NCBI GenBank assembly: GCA_041650055.1
Contig: JBAZLV010000068.1
Coordinates: forward strand, 1 to 6,091
From: JBAZLV01 sp041650055
GTDB taxonomy: Bacteria; Nitrospirota; UBA9217
Direction of reading: 5' to 3'
DNA length: 6,091 bases
Shown: positions 1-5,345 of the stretch, piece after piece
How positions within the stretch are numbered: position 1 is the first letter of the stretch
Layout: each line of letters begins with the position of its first letter
Translations under genes and position numbers: made by a program
Notes under the pieces: model-generated
The model's database searches: none
What the model saw: only the letters and a program-made list of their open reading frames with translations
Told to the model about the DNA's origin: nothing

Positions 1-498
1 CAGTGTTGCTGCAAAACGCACGGCTCGCAGTAGTCGAAGAGGGTCGTCATCCAGGACCTCGGGCTTAATAACACGAACCAGCCTTTCCCTTATATCTTCT
101 CTTCCTTGGAAAAGATCAATGACGTTTTTTGCAGTTTGATTCTTGAGAAACTCTTTCAGTTCCAGAGCCATTGCATTGATAGTGAAATCCCTGCGTCCAA
201 GGTCCGCAGCAAGGTCATGCCCTGCAAAATCGGCAAAATCAAACTGGACAACTCCGATATCTGAATGTTTCACAACGCGGGTGATTTTTCGTTTTTCATC
301 AAGGAAGAAAAAATTGCCGCCTGTTTTATCTGCAAATACACGGGCAATGGCTTCTGAACCGGATTGTATGATTACATCTATATCCCTGACATCCTGTTTA
401 TGAAGCAGCAAATCTCTGACAGAGCCGCCGACGAGGTAAAGTGTTTGAAAAGTGAGAGAAGAAAGTTGGGAAAGATATTCAGTAACCGTGGAATGCAT
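1..498 (-). CDS. cca: tRNA nucleotidyltransferase / poly(A) polymerase family protein, N-terminal part (3' end outside window)
   Basis: The 166 residues visible are the head domain of a class II nucleotidyltransferase, which adds CCA to tRNA 3' ends or adds poly(A) tails. The motifs appear in order: LVGGSVRD (residues 22-29), the catalytic metal-binding pair D39 and D41 in RDIDV, the RRDFTINAMA motif at 102-111, and DDDPLRLLRAVRFAAT at 150-165, which opens the neck domain. The start is taken at the ATG complementary to 496-498, preceded by GGCAGGT. The ATG four bases further upstream is in another frame and soon hits a stop. The gene follows aroB after a 66-base gap on the same strand and may share its transcript. 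The short N-terminus favours a CCA-adding enzyme over a PcnB-type poly(A) polymerase, but the C-terminal part that would help decide lies outside the window. The family is certain; the exact activity is not. Confidence 0.93.
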   Translation of the reverse strand, partial: MHSTVTEYLSQLSSLTFQTLYLVGGSVRDLLLHKQDVRDIDVIIQSGSEAIARVFADKTGGNFFFLDEKRKITRVVKHSDIGVVQFDFADFAGHDLAADLGRRDFTINAMALELKEFLKNQTAKNVIDLFQGREDIRERLVRVIKPEVLDDDPLRLLRAVRFAATL

Positions 499-564
499 GC
501 ATACCTGCCATATTGAAAAGAAGGAAGGTGTTCGTTGATTAAAAGAATTTACACAAACAATACG

Positions 565-1650
565 TTATCCTTTTTCCAGTACCTCTTTCAAAATTGTTTT
601 ATCCCAGTCCGTGGTTATAACAACTTCTCCGATCTTCTTCGGCAAAACAAATTTTATCCTGCCGCCTTCGGCCTTTTTGTCTATTTCCATGCTGTTCATC
701 AATTCTTCCACGGAATGTTGTCGACTGAGCGCCGAAAAATCACTCGGGAGTCCATAAAATTTTACAAGATGTTCTACCCGTTCAGGGATCGAGACATCGC
801 ATAAACCAATACGATTAGCCAAACGGGAAGCATACACCATGCCGATGGCAACAGCATACCCATGCCGCATGGTATAATTTTCCGCTTGTTCAACAGCATG
901 TCCCAGCGTATGCCCAAAATTCAGAATTGCGCGCAAGCCGCTTTCCCTCTCATCCCTGCTCACCACGTCGGCCTTGATCTCGCATGAACGCTGAATGATA
1001 TGTTCAAGTGCATCAGGATCATGATCGAGAATCCTCTTCCGATTAACCTCGAGATAATCAAAAAGGTCGGCATCACGAATCACGCCGTACTTGACAACTT
1101 CAGCAATGCCGGAAATAAATTCTTCATTCGGCAAAGTCTTAAGAACATTTAGGTCCATCAGTACTTTTTTCGGCTGGTAAAATGCGCCGATCATATTTTT
1201 TCCGAGAGGATGGTTAACCCCGGTCTTGCCACCAACACTGCTGTCCACCATGGCAAGAAGCGTGGTCGGGATTTGAATGAAGGGAATACCTCGCATAAAT
1301 GTGGCAGCCGCGAACCCGGTAAGATCACCTACCACACCTCCGCCAAGCGCTACAAGAGCGGATTTTCTGTCGAATTTATTTTCAAGAAGTTCTGTATAAA
1401 GGTAATTTGCAAAATCAATCGTCTTGTATTGCTCTCCGTCAGGAATTTGAATCAACAAAACGGAAAAGTCCGCTGACTCCAAACTTTGGATAACGCCTTC
1501 TCCATAGAAGGATAGAATCGTGGAATTTGTCACAAGAGCAATTTTTTTGTCGAGATTCAATCCTCGAAGTTTTTTCCCCACGAGGTCGAGAGCAGTCCCG
1601 ATTTCAATGTCATAACTTCGCTCGCCAAGGTTAACCTTAACAATGTGCAT
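565..1650 (-). CDS. aroB: 3-dehydroquinate synthase
   Basis: This cytosolic enzyme converts DAHP to 3-dehydroquinate, the second step of the shikimate pathway, using NAD and a divalent metal, usually zinc. The 361 residues match the usual length. Visible signatures are DGEQYK (71-76), the nucleotide-binding GGGVVGDL (103-110), and the substrate and NAD loop MVDSSVGGKTG (134-144) followed by NHPLGKN (146-152). The predicted metal ligands are E184 in GIAEVVKYG, H247 in NFGHTLGHAVE and H263 in RHGYAVAIGM, all present. The start codon lies inside the end of aroK (14-base overlap). It is preceded by AAGGAGAAGGTG, so translational coupling to aroK is likely. The gene ends with TAA at 565-567. No frameshift or missing residue is seen. 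Confidence 0.98.
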   Translation of the reverse strand: MHIVKVNLGERSYDIEIGTALDLVGKKLRGLNLDKKIALVTNSTILSFYGEGVIQSLESADFSVLLIQIPDGEQYKTIDFANYLYTELLENKFDRKSALVALGGGVVGDLTGFAAATFMRGIPFIQIPTTLLAMVDSSVGGKTGVNHPLGKNMIGAFYQPKKVLMDLNVLKTLPNEEFISGIAEVVKYGVIRDADLFDYLEVNRKRILDHDPDALEHIIQRSCEIKADVVSRDERESGLRAILNFGHTLGHAVEQAENYTMRHGYAVAIGMVYASRLANRIGLCDVSIPERVEHLVKFYGLPSDFSALSRQHSVEELMNSMEIDKKAEGGRIKFVLPKKIGEVVITTDWDKTILKEVLEKG

Positions 1651-2152
1651 TCCGCACCTTCTCCTTGATTTCTTTTACTGCATCGGCTACTGATTTTCCA
1701 GAAGTATCAATAATGATATCAGCCTGTTGATAAAATTTTTGTCTTTGCGCAAGAAGTTCCCTGATGGTCTTCTTGGGATCGGGTGATTGAAGCAATGGTC
1801 GATGCGTTTCATGCTTGATGCGGTCATAAATAATCTCTGGATCCGCAGATAAACAGACAACCAATCCCGCTTTTTTAAATGCAGTGCGATTCTCATCCCG
1901 GATTACGGCTCCTCCACCGGTGGAAACAACCTGGTTTTCCTTTTCCAGAACTTCATGGATAATTTTCGTTTCAAGATCGCGAAAATAAGGTTCTCCGAAT
2001 TGCTCAAATATCCGGCTAATGGTGATTTTTTGATTCTGTTCGATGAGCGAATCAATATCCACAAAGGCATATCTCAAATCATCGGCAAGCTGTCTGCCAA
2101 TGCTTGTTTTGCCTACGCCCATAAATCCGGTAAGAATAATATTCTTAAACAT
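1637..2152 (-). CDS. aroK: shikimate kinase
   Basis: It phosphorylates shikimate to shikimate 3-phosphate with ATP, the fifth step of the shikimate pathway. The 171 residues are typical for a monofunctional bacterial enzyme. The Walker A loop GFMGVGKTS is at 9-17. The metal- and shikimate-binding DID is at 32-34, R58 in FRDLE and the GGG turn at 79-81 are shikimate contacts, the lid carries RPLL at 118-121, and R137 in AQRQKFY is the usual C-terminal arginine. The ATG gives the canonical short N-terminus (MFKNIILTGFMG), so the start is secure. However, the bases before it (AACTCAATATAAACAATC) hold no clear Shine-Dalgarno sequence, unlike aroC and aroB. It lies 52 bases after aroC and overlaps aroB by 14 bases. 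Paralogue naming (aroK or aroL) cannot be decided here. Confidence 0.97.
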   Translation of the reverse strand: MFKNIILTGFMGVGKTSIGRQLADDLRYAFVDIDSLIEQNQKITISRIFEQFGEPYFRDLETKIIHEVLEKENQVVSTGGGAVIRDENRTAFKKAGLVVCLSADPEIIYDRIKHETHRPLLQSPDPKKTIRELLAQRQKFYQQADIIIDTSGKSVADAVKEIKEKVRNAHC

Positions 2153-2204
2153 GATTGTTTATATTGAGTTGAACTTTGAGCTTTGTAATTGTCATTACCG
2201 ACTA

Positions 2205-3395
2205 TTACTTCTTTCCTGATTCTTCCTCAATCTCCATTCGTGTTCTCAAGTGTTTTTCGTATGCATGGTAATTCCGTTTCATTTCATCAAGGCTGTCTCC
2301 ACCGAACTTGTCAATCATTGCGATTGCCAGTTCGAATGCTACTGCTGCTTCCGCAACCACACCGGCAGCCGGGACTGCGCAGACGTCGGATCGTTCCACA
2401 CTTGCCTTAAATGGTTTTTTGCTTGCCATATCAACCGATCGAAGCGGTTTCATCAATGTTGGAATAGGTTTCATGGCAGCCCGCAACAAAATATGTTCTC
2501 CATTACTCATCCCGCCTTCTATTCCGCCAGCCATATTGGTTTTTCGGTAGAATCCTTCCCGCTTGCTCCAGTATATTTCGTCATGCACAAGTGAACCAGA
2601 GCGATTTGCGACACCAAATCCAGCACCGATCTCAACTCCCTTTATCGCCTGAATGCTCATAACCGCTGCTGCAAGCCGGGCGTCGAGTTTTCGATCCGCC
2701 TGCACATGACTCCCAAGCCCGATTGGAGCCCCGGTGACAATTATTTCGAATATTCCCCCTAATGAATCTCCTGCAATTCTGGCTTCATCGATTTTTTTTG
2801 CCATCCGTTCTTCAGATTCGCTGTCGGAACATCTCAATTCAGAAGATTCTACGCGTTTTTTAATTTCCCTCAGAGAGGTTTTCGGCACTTTTGCATATAC
2901 ACCGCCGATAGAGAGAACATGGCTCATCACCTCTATGCCAAATTCTTCCAAAAGCCTTTTGGCAACTGCTCCTGCCGCAACTCGCATCGCTGTTTCACGT
3001 GCGCTTGAACGCTCAAGAATGTTTCGTATATCTGATGTGCCATATTTAAGCGCCCCTGCCAGGTCCGCATGCCCGGGTCGGGGACGGGTAACCGGAGGAG
3101 CTGAATTAAGAAACATGGGATCAGAAGCCATTTTGTCTCGCCAGTTCTCCCAGTCTTTATTTCGGATAACCAGCCCGATGGGACTACCAAGTGTACGTCC
3201 CCAGCGCACTCCCGTATAAATTTTTACGGTATCTTTCTCAATTTTCATCCGATTGCCGCGGCCATAACCAATCTGTCTCCGCCCAAGATCCCTATCAATG
3301 TCGGTTACCCGTATCAAGAGACCTGAGGGCATGCCTTCGATGATACCCATGAGTAATTCGCCATGCGATTCTCCGGCGGTTAGCAAACGCAACAT
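2205..3395 (-). CDS. aroC: chorismate synthase
   Basis: This FMN-dependent enzyme converts EPSP (5-enolpyruvylshikimate 3-phosphate) to chorismate, the last step of the shared aromatic pathway. The 396 residues fit the longer form of the family. Visible are GESHG with catalytic H11 (8-12), RPGHAD with the second catalytic histidine H109, the signature RSSARETAMRVAAGAVAK (129-146), GGIEGGMSNGE (300-310), and D347 in ERSDVCAVPAAG near the C-terminus. All are intact. The start is well supported by a near-perfect AGGAGGT (complement of 3399-3405) three bases before the ATG, a rather short spacing. As the first gene of the aroC-aroK-aroB run it probably sits just behind the operon promoter in 3396-3575. 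It is transcribed divergently from the PPC-domain gene. Confidence 0.98.
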   Translation of the reverse strand: MLRLLTAGESHGELLMGIIEGMPSGLLIRVTDIDRDLGRRQIGYGRGNRMKIEKDTVKIYTGVRWGRTLGSPIGLVIRNKDWENWRDKMASDPMFLNSAPPVTRPRPGHADLAGALKYGTSDIRNILERSSARETAMRVAAGAVAKRLLEEFGIEVMSHVLSIGGVYAKVPKTSLREIKKRVESSELRCSDSESEERMAKKIDEARIAGDSLGGIFEIIVTGAPIGLGSHVQADRKLDARLAAAVMSIQAIKGVEIGAGFGVANRSGSLVHDEIYWSKREGFYRKTNMAGGIEGGMSNGEHILLRAAMKPIPTLMKPLRSVDMASKKPFKASVERSDVCAVPAAGVVAEAAVAFELAIAMIDKFGGDSLDEMKRNYHAYEKHLRTRMEIEEESGKK

Positions 3396-3456
3396 ATGAC
3401 CTCCTGGACTTAACCTTGTTGATTAAATAAAACTGAATGTAGCCGAAAATCGACGA

Positions 3457-3485
3457 ATGATAGCAAATTTGATGTAGAAGTGCAA
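3457..3485 (-). promoter_or_regulatory. candidate sigma-70-type extended -10 promoter for the aro operon
   Basis: Read on the minus strand, TTGCAC (3480-3485) and TATCAT (3457-3462) are 17 bases apart. TATCAT matches the consensus at 5 of 6 positions and is preceded by TGC, the extended -10 element. The -35 box matches only 3 of 6. Transcription would start near 3450, leaving a leader of about 50 bases before aroC. No operator or attenuator was recognised. This is a motif match by eye only. Confidence 0.4.
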
Positions 3486-3522
3486 TCAAAAGTATGGTAA
3501 TATTTTGATTATTCTGGTTTTT

Positions 3523-3551
3523 TTGCAATTTTATGCAGAATTGTTCATAAC
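3523..3551 (+). promoter_or_regulatory. weak candidate promoter for the PPC-domain gene
   Basis: TTGCAA (3523-3528) and CATAAC (3546-3551) are 17 bases apart, each matching consensus at about 4 of 6 positions. The implied start site, near 3558, lies just before the ribosome-binding site, which would give a very short leader. The AT-rich gap offers other weak pairs, such as TTGATT with TTTTAT upstream, so the exact position is uncertain. Confidence 0.25.
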
Positions 3552-3575
3552 CATAGCGTGTGAGGAGATAAATAC

Positions 3576-4010
3576 GTGAGATATCAAAAAGGATCATTGG
3601 GAAGAGTATTTATTTTGAAATTCGAGGATAAAGATGATATTTTGCACGAAATCAAACAATTGGCACTAAAAGAAACAATCAAGGCTGGAACGATTACGTT
3701 GATCGGAGGTATGCGCTCAGCCGGCATAGTCTCAGGTCCGCAAAAAACCGTAATCCCGCCAGATCCTCTTTGGGTAAAATTCGACGATACAAGAGAAGTG
3801 CTCGGCGTCGGCACTCTGTTCTGGAATGGTGATGAACCGATCATTCATATTCATGGAGCAATGGGCCGGGAGAGAGAAACGCTAACAGGGTGCATCCGCA
3901 AAGACTGTTCCGTTTTTCTGGTTGTGGAAGCAATAATTACTGAAATCATCGGAACGAATGCGCACAAAGCGCTGAATAAAGAAACAGGTCTCGTCATGTT
4001 GGAAGTTTAA
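3576..4010 (+). CDS. PPC/DUF296 (PD1-like) domain protein
   Basis: The 144 residues form a single PPC (plant and prokaryote conserved, DUF296) domain with no other region. Its hallmarks are the hydrophobic strand with GG (TLIGGMRSAG, 41-50), then GVGTLFWNG (77-85) and HIHGAMGRE (91-99) with H91 and H93, and a final strand-rich FLVVEAIITEI (114-124). In plants the domain accompanies AT-hook DNA-binding proteins; stand-alone bacterial proteins form trimers and some bind metal. The cellular role here is unknown, and there is no AT-hook or helix-turn-helix. The start is GTG, decided by GAGGAG eight bases upstream and by an in-frame TGA at 3561-3563; the next Met is residue 46. Where many relatives have GH after the HxH motif, this one has GC (C106), as I recall for one subfamily. 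It lies 39 bases before lemA and may be co-transcribed with it. Confidence 0.87.
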   Translation: MRYQKGSLGRVFILKFEDKDDILHEIKQLALKETIKAGTITLIGGMRSAGIVSGPQKTVIPPDPLWVKFDDTREVLGVGTLFWNGDEPIIHIHGAMGRERETLTGCIRKDCSVFLVVEAIITEIIGTNAHKALNKETGLVMLEV

Positions 4011-4049
4011 AACGTTAAAGCTCAACATTTCTGATTTAAGGGAGGGAAT

Positions 4050-4610
4050 ATGTTCGGATGGATTCTGCTTGCGGTTATTTGCGTAATCCTGCTCTGGAGT
4101 ATGGGAATTTACAACGGTCTTGTTACACTTCGCAATAATGTGCAGAGCGCCTGGAAACAGATCGACGTTCAGTTAAAAAGAAGACATGACCTTATCCCCA
4201 ATCTGGTGTCCACGGTAAAAGGAATGCTTGAATTTGAGCAGGACACTCTCGAGAAGGTCATTTCAGCCAGGGCCCGAGCAGTATCAGCTCCGACGACAGC
4301 AACAAAGGCCGAAGCTGAAAATATTCTTACTGAAGCGCTTGGGAAATTATTTGCGGTCATGGAAAATTACCCGACACTGAAAAGCAACCAGAATGTCATG
4401 CAGCTCCAGGAAGAGCTCACTTCTACGGAGAATAGAATATCGTTTGCACGCCAGTTTTATAATGATCTTGTTGCCAATTACCGGACGAAGCTTCAGGTTT
4501 TTCCAAACAATCTGGTGACTTCCCTCTTCAGTTTTGAAAGTGAAGAATACTTTGAAGCAAAAGAAGCTGACCGTGTTGTGCCAGGCGTTAACATGAGCAT
4601 AAGAAAATAG
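4050..4610 (+). CDS. lemA: LemA family membrane protein
   Basis: The 186 residues match the usual LemA length. A single N-terminal membrane segment (about 3-19) is followed by the family signature: YNGLVTLRNNVQSAWKQID (21-39), then QLKRRHDLIPNLVSTVKG (41-58). A long helical region with coiled-coil character follows. The C-terminal signature is ARQFYNDLVANY (133-144), FPNNLVTSLF (151-160) and EYFEA (166-170). The molecular function of the family is not settled; it is often encoded beside HtpX-like M48 proteases or TPM-domain proteins. Here an M48 protease gene lies 735 bases downstream on the same strand, which suggests a shared membrane quality-control role (inference). A good ribosome-binding site, AAGGGAGGG, precedes the ATG. 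No rho-independent terminator follows the gene directly; the next structure is the REP-like cluster from 4650. Confidence 0.95.
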   Translation: MFGWILLAVICVILLWSMGIYNGLVTLRNNVQSAWKQIDVQLKRRHDLIPNLVSTVKGMLEFEQDTLEKVISARARAVSAPTTATKAEAENILTEALGKLFAVMENYPTLKSNQNVMQLQEELTSTENRISFARQFYNDLVANYRTKLQVFPNNLVTSLFSFESEEYFEAKEADRVVPGVNMSIRK

Positions 4611-4649
4611 ATAGTATCTGTCATTTGTCAAAGTGATTCGTAATATATC

Positions 4650-4660
4650 GTCATTTCCGA
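4650..4660 (+). repeat. unpaired REP half-arm GTCATTTCCGA
   Basis: This 11-base motif is a copy of the GTCATYCCCGA arm found at 4703 and 5228. No complementary arm follows at the usual 8-9 base distance. Its exact eight-base complement TCGGAAAT occurs at 4827-4834 and again at 5247-5254. It may be the outer left end of the GIY-YIG element, with its loop disrupted. A more degenerate GTCATTTGTCA at 4620-4630 shares the first seven bases and may be chance. Confidence 0.5.
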
Positions 4661-4693
4661 GGACTTATAAAAGTATCATAATAATCTGTACCT

Positions 4694-4704
4694 ACCTGAC
4701 AGGT
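4694..4704. repeat. short palindrome ACCTGACAGGT
   Basis: This is an 11-base perfect palindrome around a central A, and its last bases overlap the GTC that begins the REPIN-like unit at 4703. It could be part of the insertion site or a separate dispersed repeat. It occurs only once in this window, so its meaning is open. Confidence 0.3.
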
Positions 4705-4780
4705 CATCCCCGAACAGTTCTATCGGGGATACGGTGTTTCTTTCTTAAACCAGATTCCCGATTAAACCTTCGGGAAGGAC
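4703..4780. repeat. REPIN-like unit 1: two inverted REP hairpins
   Basis: Hairpin one pairs ATCCCCGA (4706-4713) with TCGGGGAT (4723-4730), a perfect eight-base stem with a nine-base loop. Hairpin two pairs TTCCCGA (4755-4761) with TCGGGAA (4770-4776), seven bases with an eight-base loop. They stand in opposite orientation: the first continues into ACGGTGTTT, the second is preceded by TTAAACCAG, so their tails face each other. The outer ends GTCATCCCCGA and the reverse complement of TCGGGAAGGAC agree at 9 of 11 positions. Hence the whole 78-base unit is an imperfect palindrome. The first stem is followed by a pyrimidine-rich stretch (GTTTCTTTCTT) and could also weaken read-through from lemA. 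Confidence 0.7.
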
Positions 4781-4826
4781 AAATCAACATGGTATGATGT
4801 AGAAACTATTTGAAGGCTATTAATAA

Positions 4827-4839
4827 TCGGAAATATGGT
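4827..4839 (+). repeat. REP right-arm copy TCGGAAATATGGT
   Basis: This is the inner-tail arm of the REP family, 30 bases before the GIY-YIG start codon. With two more bases upstream it forms a 15-base exact direct repeat, AATCGGAAATATGGT, with 5245-5259. It is also inverted relative to ACCATATCCTCGA at 5171-5183 just after the gene, so the gene is closely bracketed by inverted arms. Confidence 0.6.
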
Positions 4840-4868
4840 TTTCTTACAGATCTTATGCGGTAAAAGTT

Positions 4869-5162
4869 ATGACAGATCAATACTATGTTTATATTATGGC
4901 AAGCAAAACAAACGGAATGTTATATATTGGAATTACTTCCAATATAAGGAAACGTGTCTATGAACATAAAAATGATTTAGCAGATGGATTTACGAAAAAA
5001 TACCATATACACAACCTCGTCTATTTTGAAGTTATTCATGATATACATAGTGCTTTATCGAGAGAAAAACAGCTTAAAAAATGGAATCGAGCATGGAAAA
5101 TTCATTTAATTGAAAAAGGTAATCCTGAATGGAGAGATTTATATTATGATCTTCTTCATTAA
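4869..5162 (+). CDS. small GIY-YIG superfamily nuclease-like protein
   Basis: The 97 residues are one GIY-YIG domain of the UPF0213/YhbQ-like group and nothing else. YVYIM (6-10) stands for GIY and LYIG (18-21) for YIG, giving Y8 and Y19. RKRVYEH follows with R29 and H33, and SREKQLKKW (64-72) carries the predicted metal-binding E66. NPEWRDLY (85-92) closes the domain. The catalytic set looks complete, so nicking or cutting of DNA is plausible; the substrate is unknown. GC over 4861-5160 is about 28%, against about 45% in lemA, and codons are strongly A/T-ending, which suggests recent transfer. The site before ATG (GCGGTAAAAGTT) is a poor ribosome-binding site. REP-like arms lie 30 bases before the start and 3 bases after the stop. 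Relatives are common as stand-alone genes in many bacteria; none is known to me to have a proven mobility role. Confidence 0.92.
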   Translation: MTDQYYVYIMASKTNGMLYIGITSNIRKRVYEHKNDLADGFTKKYHIHNLVYFEVIHDIHSALSREKQLKKWNRAWKIHLIEKGNPEWRDLYYDLLH

Positions 5163-5164
5163 AA

Positions 5165-5203
5165 TTAAACACCATATCCTCGATACAATCATTCGAGGAT
5201 GAC
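5165..5203. repeat. REP-like hairpin directly after the GIY-YIG stop codon
   Basis: ATCCTCGA (5176-5183) and TCGAGGAT (5193-5200) form a perfect eight-base stem with a nine-base loop. The left side extends outward as TTAAACACCAT (the inner tail, inverted) and the right side ends in GAC. Read in reverse, TCGAGGATATGGTGTTTAA matches TCGGAAATATGGTCTTTAA of unit 2 at 15 of 19 positions and TCGGGGATACGGTGTTT of unit 1 at 15 of 17. No T-tract follows, so it is a poor intrinsic terminator, though it could protect the transcript's 3' end. Confidence 0.68.
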
Positions 5204-5227
5204 AAATTGTGTATTCGATACCAATCA

Positions 5228-5300
5228 GTCATTCCCGAAGAATCAATCGGAAATATGGTCTTTAAAAGGCGTATCTCTGATAGAACACTTCGGGGATAAC
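5228..5300. repeat. REPIN-like unit 2: two inverted REP hairpins
   Basis: Hairpin one pairs ATTCCCGA (5231-5238) with TCGGAAAT (5247-5254), seven of eight bases, with an eight-base loop. Hairpin two pairs ATCTCTGA (5273-5280) with TCGGGGAT (5290-5297), eight pairs of which two are G-T, with a nine-base loop. Between them the tails ATGGTCTTTAA and TTTAAAAGGCGT face each other. Outer ends GTCATTCCCGA and the reverse complement of TCGGGGATAAC agree at 9 of 11 positions. The layout equals unit 1 (73 against 78 bases). The loop of the second hairpin, read in reverse (AGTGTTCTA), resembles that of unit 1 (ACAGTTCTA). The wobble pairs suggest changes that keep the RNA or single-strand fold. Confidence 0.68.
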
Positions 5301-5345
5301 ATATCGCATGTAAGAGACATTTCATAAAAAGAGGGCCTTCCTGTT

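Larger units (their letters stand above)
4650..5203 (+). mobile_element. putative GIY-YIG-encoding element bounded by REP-like ends
   Basis: The gene at 4869-5162 lies between two facing REP-like ends. On the left, GTCATTTCCGA (4650-4660) and, 166 bases on, its complementary arm TCGGAAAT (4827-4834), which continues into ATGGT. On the right, TTAAACACCATATCCTCGA (5165-5183), nine loop bases, then TCGAGGATGAC (5193-5203). The inner tails (TCGGAAATATGGT and the reverse complement of ACCATATCCTCGA) match at 10 of 13 positions, and the outer ends are GTC and GAC. This is the same layout as the two short REPIN-like units nearby, but with a gene in the middle. The left loop is unusually long because one of those short units (4703-4780) sits inside it. 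Boundaries and mobility are inferred; no target-site duplication was identified. Confidence 0.42.

Noticed and set aside
2734..3219. Open frame of 161 codons on the plus strand opposite aroC
   Set aside because: It is antisense to an intact, motif-complete aroC, resembles no family I know and has no ribosome-binding site; it is a shadow of aroC codon use. Other plus-strand frames in 143-2594 were rejected for the same reason.
3396..3575. tRNA, riboswitch or small gene in the divergent gap
   Set aside because: The 180 bases are AT-rich, with no cloverleaf, no conserved riboswitch core that I recognise and no supported reading frame; only promoter-like boxes and ribosome-binding sites are seen.
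4869..5162. Homing endonuclease inside a group I intron or intein
   Set aside because: The gene lies between genes, not inside an interrupted one, and no intron core or split coding sequence is visible. lemA and the M48 gene both have complete reading frames where visible.
5165..5203. Rho-independent terminator of the GIY-YIG gene
   Set aside because: The stem is clear but is followed by GACAAATTGTG rather than a T-tract, and the same stem occurs elsewhere as a repeat, so repeat family membership explains it better.
4650..5300. CRISPR-like array
   Set aside because: Repeat copies are palindromic, vary in sequence, face both ways and have irregular spacing with a gene among them. There are no uniform spacers and no cas genes.
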